Shown: piece by piece, positions 24,286 through 33,904 of the stretch | Position numbering within the stretch: position 1 is the first letter of the stretch | Layout of the letters: the number at the start of each line of letters is the position of its first letter | NCBI GenBank assembly: GCA_914767715.1 | Contig: OU612067.1 | Coordinates: 9,798,001-9,862,000 of the forward strand | Source of the DNA: Membranipora membranacea | Taxonomy: Eukaryota > Bryozoa > Gymnolaemata > Cheilostomatida > Membraniporidae | Reading direction: 5' to 3' | Length of the DNA: 64,000 nt | Position numbers and translations under genes: made by a program | The notes under the pieces: generated by a model | Told to the model about the DNA's origin: nothing | Seen by the model: the letters and a program-made list of their open reading frames with translations, nothing else | The model's database searches: none

Positions 24286-24530
24286 AAATATGGTGAAACG
24301 AGATTTTTAAACCAATTCCTAGTAAAGCGTAATATATATCAATCAATTAATCGCATACAGTCAAAATTGTTCTCCCAACTGATTATCATTTCTGTCCATA
24401 TCTAAAAATATATTTTTCTTTATTTGTTTTGCTTATGAGGTCAAAAAGTTGTTATTTGCCTTTGTTTATAACATCCTTATACATATGAAAACCTCAACAA
24501 AAACATGATAATAAAAATAATAAAAAATAA
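24286..24530 (+). mobile_element. 3'-terminal fragment of the 3219-6312 LINE family
   Basis: It matches the last coding bases and the 3' UTR of the intact LINE, for example AAATATGGTRAAACRAGATT, CCAACTGATTATCATTTCTG and GAGGTCAAAAAGTTGTTATT. It ends in an AATAAAAAT-type run. A 9-bp gap removes part of the C-terminal coding end. This is a typical 5'-truncated insertion. Confidence 0.88.
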
Positions 24531-24535
24531 AATCT

Positions 24536-24690
24536 GTTAGGAAGAGGTATACACCTGAGGGTGCTTGGGACTGGAACAATCAACATTGAAAGCTCCTCCA
24601 ATGGGACTCAAACCCACAACTCCTGCAGCGCCTGGCAGTGAAAAGCAAGCGCCCTTACCGATTGCCATACCGATTGCACCATCTCACCAT
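24536..24690 (-). mobile_element. tRNA-like SINE, family 2
   Basis: On the minus strand a head begins GGGGATGGTGAGATGG, has a tRNA-like GGTAAGGGCGC region and a GGGTTTGAGTCCCA B-box. The same head (GGGGATGGTGAGATGG) starts the plus-strand copy at 49405. Confidence 0.7.
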
Positions 24691-24884
24691 CCCCAAAAAA
24701 GAATGAGTTGATGGCACTAGTTAGCATGCCCGCACTTCACTAGTTGTGCTTTCTCGCCCCATAGCCCATAGGAGCCGGTGAGGATGCAGACTGTTGACAC
24801 AGGATCTAATGCTTCAACATTTTCTAAGAAGGCTAATATGCTAATAATGTGGTAAGGTTAAATCATTGGTGTTAGAATGAAGAG

Positions 24885-24990
24885 TAGGATTGATTGTAAA
24901 ATAACAATTGCGGAAAGAACTGTAACAACGTCAAAATAATGAAGCACCGAACTGCGGAAGCTGGGAACAGCCAAATATGGCCAGTGTCTT
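24885..24990 (+). pseudogene. Fragment of a decayed LINE, second family
   Basis: AGAACTGTAACAACGTCAAA and GAAGCACCGAACTG match the complement of 37935-37995, which belongs to the decayed LINE on the minus strand at 37840-38440. Confidence 0.65.
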
Positions 24991-26150
24991 TAAACTGGTT
25001 TTTAGCTGACATATTGTCTCTTATATAATAATGATAGTTTTGTGATTTATTACGATTTATCATGAATTTCTATGATGACGCTTTACGATTTATTGCATTT
25101 TTCTGTACTGTCAGATCTAATATAAATACATTAATTGTACCTTGATCTCCAAAATAAAGTAATCACAACAAAGTTTTGATTCAATAATCCAACGAACACG
25201 AACATTGCACTTTGTCAAGTGGCCAACACAAAATTTGTACGAATTTGACGACTTTTGATAGGTTTGTACATCAATTTTGCTATAAAAGACCGGACAGTTG
25301 AGTTGATTTTCAGTTCCATTCGTGAAACTCACTTGAATCGATTTTGTGGCAAATAGATAAGAGTCCAGTGTGCTGATCCGCTAGATGTTTCATTAGAGTT
25401 GGTTACATGGTCCCTCCCATTTAGTTTTTGATATGCATCTGAATTTTGAATAAATAGCCTTCTATATTATAAACTTTTTCATCTCTTTTATGCAAATGGG
25501 AGTTGTGGTCACCTTGCAAGACAGCGCAAGAAGCCGCATGACTAATCAAATCTTGTTTTACAGCTAATAAACCAATAGTACGATTCCCACTTTGAAACAT
25601 GAGTCAAGTTCTATGCTTTGCTCTATAAAATGAAAAAGAGAGAAATAAGACTCTTGGCAACAATTGAACTAGTTATAATACCAAGGAGTACTCATTGATA
25701 ATACTACTTTAGTCTAATCCTAGTCGAAATTAAGGTTTGTGATACGTAATTCAATGCAACAACAAGGTGGTTCAACTTGGCCCATTGCTAAGGTTTAGAT
25801 CAGTACGAAAAAAGCTGAGTTGTGAATAATAATTACCAGGTCCAGAGAGATAGATAGATGCATAGTTTGTCAGTCAGTCTGAGTATGTCGAGGTGAGAGT
25901 GTGATTGGAATGGTTACCAATGGTGTATGATTAGTAAGTAACCTTGTTTAGGCTAGTTGAGTGTGAGCTGGTTAAAAGTAATGGCCTGTACCAAGGGTAC
26001 CTGTACTGTAAACCATCTGTACTATGAGCTCAATATGAGTACCATATGAGGCAAGTGACTCAGTAACCTGGTAGTTAAGTTTAGTTCAGTCATTATCACT
26101 GCAGAAAGCCTTGGTTTGAAGTGATTACATTTGAATTACTACAGCTTACT
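24991..26150. other. Non-coding stretch, nothing recognised
   Basis: No supported gene or repeat family. A short GATAGATAGATG-like run lies at about 25849. Confidence 0.3.
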
Positions 26151-26161
26151 TGGGTGTAAAA

Positions 26162-26309
26162 CACAGGTCTACTCCAAAACCTGGGATTTTGGCAATGTTT
26201 GACTGCCCCCCTTGAGTTTTTGTTGTTTTGTTGTTGACAACAAAACAACAAAAACCCAAGGGGGGCAGTCAAACATTGCCAAAATCCCAGGTTTTGGAGT
26301 AGACCTGTG
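26162..26309. mobile_element. Near-perfect palindromic MITE with 8-bp TSD
   Basis: The 148-bp element has the same ends as the outer element at 181-6763 (CACAGGTCTACTCC, then the TTTGACTGCCCCCCTTG region). It is almost entirely a foldback centred near 26236. The perfect repeat GTGTAAAA flanks it at 26154-26161 and 26310-26317. It is in effect two arm-ends of the large element joined head to head. Confidence 0.9.
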
Positions 26310-26447
26310 GTGTAAAAGTATCTCAACGTTCTGCAATTCAATTGCTAGTTGGGCAAAGGAACTGGTAGGTATCAAATTTAATATATGGCTTACAAGTTCA
26401 AGTTACTGGTGATAATAAGAGCAAGGCCATTAGTGTAGTTGCAAGTA

Positions 26448-26553
26448 CGAGCATATGGCGGCCCATAGCACCTTTATTAATGCGCATTAGCTAACATGCT
26501 AACTCGCTAAGTCGCTAATGCGCATTAGTTAACATGCTAACTCGCTAACTCGC
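26448..26553. repeat. Left arm of a 106-bp inverted repeat pair
   Basis: It starts ACGAGCATATGGCGGCCC, then TAGCACCTTTATTAATGCGC, followed by two units containing TAACATGCTAACTCGCTAA and AATGCGCATT. It matches the complement of 32016-32121 at the great majority of positions. The two arms are 5.46 kb apart. Confidence 0.85.
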
Positions 26554-26635
26554 TAATGCGCATTAAGAGATTAAAGATTTCCAGAAATATTTTTGGGTCT
26601 GTCTTTATGCATGTGCGGGCTATCACTGTCTTGAT

Positions 26636-26689
26636 ATGGCCTCTGTGATTGGTCTTACTTTCAAAATAAGACCAATCACAGAGGTCATA
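26636..26689. repeat. Short foldback with 22-bp arms
   Basis: ATGGCCTCTGTGATTGGTCT pairs with AGACCAATCACAGAGGTCAT across a short loop. Confidence 0.75.
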
Positions 26690-26699
26690 CTAATCTCTG

Positions 26700-28397
26700 C
26701 TCTACTACTCCTCCACCAAAAAATGATTTAAACAAAGCAATGTAATTTGTTGTGTTGTTGCTGATGGAGTTTTATTGTAAATGACACCTGTATCCTCATA
26801 CCATTCATCACTGAGTATGGTAAGGCTATAACTCTCTGGTTTGGTACAACATTAGAGCGTGATGGACAAAGTTTGCAGACTATTCCATCAGTTATATGTA
26901 CTCAAATGATAACCTTTCAAACTCAGTATGAGTAAGTATATGATCAAGGAGTCCTTGATATAATATTGATTAGCAACTCGCATAGTATAGTAGTAGGCCT
27001 ACCTCAGATTGATTTTGCACAGTTACTACTACATATTGTGGTGTCAACTGTGTGTTAATGAAGTATCTACTAAGCTGTTCATAGGCCTATGTCACTAGTG
27101 TTATCAGGGAACCAGACACACACAAGGCTGCAACTCATCAAATCAACTGTCAGTGACCTGCTGTCTGTGAATGGACATGTTTTAAGTTGGAAAACATGGT
27201 TTTTTGTCAATGGTTTGCTCATGTCGCTCTAATCAAGGTATTAAGGAAGATATATATGTTGGGTTAGTTGTAGGCCAAGACGCAAGGGTCATTGTTGTGG
27301 TTCTATTGGTATGGTTTCGTCTCATGATCAATGTGAGAGATATTTAGAAGTATCTAATCTAATGCAACATATATTGGATGTATATATAATTGGAGGACAA
27401 GTAAATCCCGGCATGTTAAAAAAGCTAATGCCAACTTAGGGATTGAGTTCCAGTTCTAGAACTTCAGAGAGTGCCTACATTCCCAATCATCTTCTTAAAG
27501 GCTTAAAAAGAGGTTTCAACAAATGAAGTGCAATGCTCATGCAATGATGCCCAGGTCACACCACCTGGTCGCACACAAATATTCAGCCAAATTATCCTTT
27601 ATAGCAAGATATTTGTTACATACCCATGGTTTTATGTTTTTTTTGTCCTTTTCTCAAGGTAAGTGGAAATTGCATCACTTTTTCTCTTCAGGCGCCCATG
27701 TATTCAGAGTGATTGTCAATGTGATTCACAAACATGAGCCTAGTGGATAATTTTATGGGAGTAGCCTACCCTCCCTGGGATTGTCAGGATGGGACCATTA
27801 CCGTAACCATACTATGCCATTTATAAGCTTTACCTTCTTCACATCCAAAATCCCAGTCTTCACACCTTGTATTCAGATATTTAGCCTTGATTTGAGCTTT
27901 GTGTCTAAGCCTTTACTCTTAGTAGTTCAAAGTTAGGTAAACAATCTGGTCAAAGTATTGTCATTGTAGAGGCCAGCCCAGTTCGGATACAATTTGTCCT
28001 CTGCCCCCAGAGAGCATTGGATTTGACCAATAAGATTTAATTATTTTTATTGAACCCCTGACTGAAGACCAGGCTTTTGTCAACTTTAATTAAAACAGGG
28101 CCCTAATAATGAATTGCCAATATTATCCGGCTGGCGGGAATAGACGCAGTAAATTGGTAAAAAAACAGTTACTTCACACCTTGATTCACCCTATTTTCCG
28201 CTTTATACTGTAATGTATATATTAAAATGTATCCTAAAATGAACACCATCATATATTTGTTGCACTCAAACCCCTTGTCAATACAATTGGCAATACAGTA
28301 AAAATGACCAGCGGTTTGTTAGGGTCCTCAAAATAACAATTTTGTGCCCAGTGAAATCCTTGGACTGAAAAAATAATTCAATTGTAATATTTTAAAG
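26700..28397. other. Presumed intron or upstream region
   Basis: Upstream exons of the partial gene at 28398-29752 should lie here or further left, but I could not identify them. The open frame at 27523 shows no homology or splice support. Confidence 0.3.
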
Positions 28398-29752
28398 ATG
28401 ATGGTGATGGAGAAGAGAGCGATGGTACAAATGATAACAATGGTAGGCATGATGACAATGTTATACCTTTATCACTACCAACATTAGATCCAAAGACTGC
28501 TTTTGGTGAGTCACAATTTAAGATTTATTCATGAGATAAAATACATTACCAACCTAGAGACCGATCAAAGAATAATCATAGTAGCGGGCCCACCAGATGA
28601 ATCTGACTCAGAATAGATATAATATTATAATGAAATTCAAGTCAGCCTCTTCCCAAAACATCTGATAAAATGATTTGCCATCACTGATTTTGACAATACA
28701 ATAAAGTAGCCCAGTTTGGTAGCTGGCGTCACAGGAAGAAGTCATCATTATCAGCCAGGTCTACTTTATTGACATCGTCTTGGAGTTGCAATGTCACGGA
28801 AAAGGGGATGACAACTCCAACCATCTATGAGCAGCTATACGTTATTTTTTTAGGTATCTGCAATATCAACTAACATCTGTTGACAGTTATTGGCCACCAA
28901 GGTTTCAATTTTGAGATGGTTCCTGCCCAAGATGAATATCATGGATCCTATCCGTTGTTAACCCATAGTTACATTATAAGCTGCCACTTGTGTTGTTAAT
29001 TTTAGAAAGAGTGAAAATGCGACTTCAGAATTAGTACCCGACATTTCACCAATTGATAACACAAAATTATTTTGCTTTAGATGAAGGACTCACTTTGACC
29101 CCAAAAAAAAGAAAAAAAAAGCCAATAAGTTCTACTCAGGAAGCACCGACTGGTACATGTAAGTAAACATTTTCTTTGCTTAGTCTCAGTACAGAAATCA
29201 AGCTCGTTGCAGCAAAGATACAGTATCCAGTTGATCTTGAGACTTGAGCAGTATTGTTTGACTGAAAGGATAAGATTGGGATTGGCCATAAAGACCTATT
29301 TGTGTTGTATCCTCATACTAATTTTTATTGCAGATATATTGACAATTGTGTGTGGAGTTCGGATAAACCTCAAATCAGAGGATTGAGAGTGAGTTGTTTG
29401 TATGTTGATAAATATATTAATACTACCTGGTTGGCGGCGACCATTTCAATCTACATTGCTCAGTTTTTTTTATCTGTTTGTCAAGGGGAAGAGTTTGAGA
29501 GAACTTGGTTTAGATAAATAGAAATTACTTAAACTTAGTTGAGCTAGGCTAAGGCCAATCTCTTGCATTATTAGGCTATGCTATGTTTTACCCCAATTTT
29601 GTTTGCCTGCATGCACTGCCTTTGCTGCCTGCTAGTAATGGATATGTCTATCTTTCGAAGGTGCTGAGAGGGCACTGGGTTACAATGATACTGTAGTGAT
29701 CGAGAAGATGGGGGATCTCTATAGGGCTGCATCTAATCAGAATCGACGTTAA
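28398..29752 (+). CDS. Partial gene: acidic protein with a Lys-rich nuclear-type motif
   Basis: Four exons link in phase: 28398-28505, 29081-29158, 29334-29388 and 29669-29752. The reading is DDGDGEESDGTNDNNGRHDD, then PLSLPTLDPKTAFDEG, then a basic run PKKRKKKP resembling a nuclear localisation signal. It continues TYIDNCVWSSDKPQIRGLR and ends RALGYNDTVVIEKMGDLYR plus a short tail and TAA. The last acceptor (GTGCTGAG) lacks a strong pyrimidine tract, so that exon is less sure. The 5' end is missing. I do not recognise the family. A chromatin or nuclear role is only suggested by composition. The gene lies wholly between the 26448 and 32016 inverted arms. Confidence 0.5.
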
Positions 29753-29796
29753 CTTCAGTGTCTTAAAAAAAGATGTAAGTAAACCAGCTAATGGCC

Positions 29797-29867
29797 TGTC
29801 ATGACAACCTTGATGTTGGTTATGTTGGTTGAGGAGGGGGCACCAACAAAGTTTGTCAAGATATGCT
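29797..29867. mobile_element. Degenerate TAGCCTGTC-family MITE
   Basis: GGCCTGTCATGACAACCTT and the right end CAACAAAGTTTGTCAAGATA resemble the two ends of the family, with internal deletion. Confidence 0.5.
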
Positions 29868-29869
29868 AT

Positions 29870-31060
29870 CTGGATCAGTACAATGACATGACACACAGAT
29901 TTTAAGATTGGCATTTTCAGGTAGTCAAGTTTGCTTGAAACACTAAAGACTGTGTAGGGTCTTTCAAGTAAGTCCTAGCTTAGTTTCTCTGCAAAAATAA
30001 CAAACAAATAATAAAGGTCATTGCTAGGCAAATTCTAAGTGCGTGATCACTTTTTACTATATGAGCCCTACTTTGAGTGTACCATCTGGCTCTGTTACCA
30101 TTCAATCTAACGAATCGTTCAACTATTGAGTTGAGACCTCTGAACAAGAGAGGACAACTCCTTAGAATACAAAGAAGTCTTGAAAGAAGCACTGTATCCC
30201 TGCTGTATCAGTGTAGTTGGACCAAATGCATTGTAGGAAACCAACTGTGTTGTTATTCTCCTTTTTAGAAAGTCATAGAGCTTACTCTGAATGGTGAGAG
30301 CGATGACTCCTGCAGCAAAGCTATCAAACCAATTAAATTTTTCTCCTCCTCCATTTTTATATTTAATAAACAAAATTTTTCATCATATGTATATATTTAT
30401 CATTAAACAGGTATTTTGCAATAAATAAACAACCTGAAAAATCACCACACTCTTTCATAATAAAATGACAATGAGTTTAATTTGAAATTTGAAAGTATCA
30501 TTATTTAGCTTTGGAGCAGGGAGAATTCTCCCCGTTGTGAGAAGAAACTGTACAAGTGTTGTGCGGATTTGTGCAGTCTTGGATACTCTCTCTTCATACT
30601 TCGACCCAAGTATATAGACATGTCTTATGTTCTGGACTAACCCAACAGTTCTGTAGGCTAGACACTACACTATATGCAGCGGTTTCACTGTGGGAAAAAG
30701 ATTATCAAAGATTAATGTAATGGAGACATAGTATGGAATATCTATAAAAGATTATTAAAACCGTAAGCGGAAACAATTTAGGTCCCGGAACATTGGAACA
30801 ATATATCAAACCAAGACAAACGTAATATGAGGTTTGGAGCTGGACTAAATTAGCCATCATGATTTTATTATCAAGAAATAATATCACATCATATGTCACA
30901 CAAAATCTAAAGGTATGGCAACTAAAGGAGAGTTGTCTACTCTTTGGAAGAATAGGGTGATCCACTTGAGATGACAGTAACATGAATAAGGTGAGAAACC
31001 AAAATACATATTAAAGTAATCACTGAATGAAAAGTACACAAAACATTGCACATCATTATA
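29870..31060. other. Non-coding stretch, nothing recognised
   Basis: Short open frames on both strands have no recognisable content. Confidence 0.3.
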
Positions 31061-31243
31061 AATGCGCATTGCTAGAAATGCGCATTGTTATAACTGCGCA
31101 TTTCTAGAACTGCGCATTCTTAGAACTGCGCATTCTTAAAACTGCGCATTCTTAAAACTGCGCATTCTCAGAACTGCGCATTCTTAAAACTGCGCATTCT
31201 TAGAACTGCGCATTCTTAAAACTGCGCATTCTTAGAACTGCAC
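31061..31243. repeat. 17-bp tandem repeat, about eleven units
   Basis: The unit is AACTGCGCATTCTTARA. The embedded TGCGCATT is also the core of the inverted arms at 26448 and 32016, where it occurs as the palindrome AATGCGCATT. Confidence 0.88.
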
Positions 31244-31369
31244 ATAACAAAATGATTGATGGAAATTTGTCATACAACATTGACTGTAATGAAGTACCAG
31301 ACCTGCCAAAACTCCAGTCACTAATTTTGAGTCACCCTATTTTCACACCTCAAATAACACAGGTTGGAT

Positions 31370-31487
31370 CACAGGTCTACTCCAAAAACCTGGGATTTTG
31401 GAGAAGACCTGTGATCCAACCTGTGTTATTTGAGGTGTGAAAATAGGGATTTTGGAGTGAAATCCCAGGTTTTGGAGTAGACCTGTG
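31370..31487. mobile_element. Rearranged MITE with a captured inverted copy of its own flank
   Basis: The ends match the 26162 MITE (CACAGGTCTACTCC and its complement). They are flanked by GGTTGGAT at 31362-31369 and GGTTGGAA at 31488-31495, a 7/8 duplication. The inside contains an inverted copy of the left flanking DNA: 31334-31376 (CCCTATTTTCACACCTC onward) reappears complemented at about 31404-31447. Confidence 0.85.
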
Positions 31488-32015
31488 GGTTGGAAAGAAA
31501 GATTGCAGAGCAGTCTAGGCTAGGGCATCCATCAAGACCCATTCCCATGGGCTGTTGCATGTAAATCCATGGCTATCCATGCATGCAACTTTGGCCAAAA
31601 TGAGTGAGTGATACCTTGATGTAAAGTAATGTTACCTGGTAAGTGTTCTTCTTGTGGTTCTTTATAGCTGGCCAGCCCTAACTCATTTAACTATCTATGT
31701 ATAAGTTTCTTCATTAATTTGTCTGCTTCAGGCTCCTCATGGTGATCCACTAACAAACTCCAAAACCAAAGAGCCACAATCCATTTGTGTCCTCCACATA
31801 AGAGTGCGATCACATGACCAACATGTGATGTAAATAATAATACAACAGACCTAAGACATTGACTCAATGATTGATCAAGAAGAATTGGCATCTCACAATC
31901 TCCCATGTAAGTAGTTTGAAATAGTTCCAGGGTCATGGCAGGTATGGTAGCGGTGTAAGTGCCTACCACAAAGCCCATCTTTGATAATACAGTCATTACC
32001 CAAAACAGGTTTAAC

Positions 32016-32121
32016 TGCGAGTTAGTGAGTTAGCATGTTAATTAATGCGCATTAGCGACTTAGCGAGTTAGCATGTTAATTAATGCGCATTAATAAAGGT
32101 GCTACGGGCCGCCATAACGAG
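32016..32121. repeat. Right arm of the 106-bp inverted repeat pair
   Basis: Near-complement of 26448-26553. It ends GGGCCGCCATAACGAGC, corresponding to the GCATATGGCGGCCC outer end of the left arm. No clear target duplication was found. Confidence 0.85.
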
Positions 32122-33850
32122 CAAATGCTATTTTTCACTTGTAAATCGGTAATAAATTGAATGCACCCAATCTCAAAAAATGGCCCTGCCATAGGCTAAT
32201 CCGTCCTGCTGTGATAAACTACCAGATGGTCTGGTATGTCACATAAACTGGGATCGCTGCCAGAAGATTGAATATCGATGGTGTGAGACCAGTAATTGCA
32301 ACTTGTATAGATTTTAGCTTGCTTGATGGTTTTGAATGGTCATCTACTTCTTGTAATCTAGGCAACTATAATTTGCTAGCTCAAGGGTTTAATCTTGTAA
32401 CCAGGAGATTATACTATAGAAATACTGAGTAGATATCTTTCCAACTCTAGCTATTGATCCTTGCTTATATTGCCTGGTTTTATAAACTGGTTAGAGAACC
32501 TTGTTTATTAATCCTGGTTTATATTGCCTTGTTTCATAAACTGGTTAGAGAACCTTGTTTATTAATCCTTGTTCCTTGTTCCAATAATAAGTGAGTTTAT
32601 TATTCAGTAATCCTTGTATTGTAGTGTAAGAGTGAGAAGCTAGAGAGTTCTACTTAATCAAGGCCCAGCATGCTCCTTATATACTGGGGGAACAATAGGA
32701 GCGCACACAATCTAATTAAATAAAAGATTAGCCAATAATAGCGGCTGTATCAGTCTTATAAAGCATGAGTGGAATTGGCCCAAAGTAATACTATGATTCA
32801 CTTGAGTGCATCTATTTAAACAAAGGAGCTGGCCTTAATACAAAAGATAAACATTGAGTGCATAGCATATACTCATAGCGTTCTCATCACTGCATTCAAA
32901 AGAAAACTTGGCAATCGGCCTGTGTCACGGATACACTGCTTTGGTTACTTGATTGGGCCTTCATACTACAGTGACCAAACAGGTACTCATAAAGATCCAG
33001 TCACTCAAGTTGGCGGAAGGATAGAAGGCCTCAGATATTCAGACAGTATCACATCAATGAGAGCAGCATACTGGGTCGGTATCTGGACAGAAAAGCTACC
33101 AGCTCCAGCCGAAGACATCAATACCAGTATCGTATTCCACACTCAAACGTAAAGCACCACCAACGCTGTTCCTACATGAAGACTGCCAAGCAGTGTAACA
33201 CCCTTCCCACTGGCAGTCTACTGCTCATCCCCTCAGAATCCTAAGAACTGAGTCTTTTAATGGTGATACCAATATTTTTGACCCTGGAATGTTTAATCGA
33301 TTAACGCCCAACCAATTACTAGAGCCATCAGCCACCATTGATGTTAGTGATAAACCGGAACAAGGTATGTAACAAGGTTTGTTGCACAATAAAATATCTA
33401 ACGCACCAGAGCACATTCATAAATAGTGATTGAGGAATATAACATAAAAATATACAAATATCTAACTTTTATCTTGACTTTGTGGCGCAAGAGCATTGAT
33501 TGTCTCAAAACTCATCGAGAGTTTTTTGTATTACACCAGGAGAGCAGTCAGGCTCAATAACAGCCCCTGGTAAATTACTCTCTGTGGTCATGGGAACCAG
33601 CTGATTGTCACTAGAAATGACAATTTAGATATATCGTACTCCAAGGAGTGCTAGCCATGCCTCACATAGCTCACTCTCATAGGCATATAATATTTTATAT
33701 AACTTATATATATATATATAATATGTTATATCACTCTCATAGGCATATAATATAATCTTTTCTTATCTATTTGCTTGTCCTGGCGTTTGATCTGAGTTGT
33801 TTTCCCACTCTTTTTATACATAGCATTAATAATTGTCTTATCAATTTCAG
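32122..33850. other. Non-coding stretch, nothing firmly recognised
   Basis: A 76-codon open frame at 32922 has ordinary composition but no splice or family support. A phrase around TTGCCTGGTTTTATAAACTGG is repeated at 32470 and 32527. TCACTCTCATAGGCATATAA is repeated at 33671 and 33732. Confidence 0.35.
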
Positions 33851-33904
33851 GGTTGCACATATCCTCGTACTTGTATTATACAGTTGTCATCAGTAGAGAT
33901 TGGA

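Noticed and set aside
32922-33152. 76-codon frame as an upstream exon of the Schlafen-like gene
   Set aside because: No phase-compatible splice to 33905 was found, and the Schlafen-like model has its own ATG.
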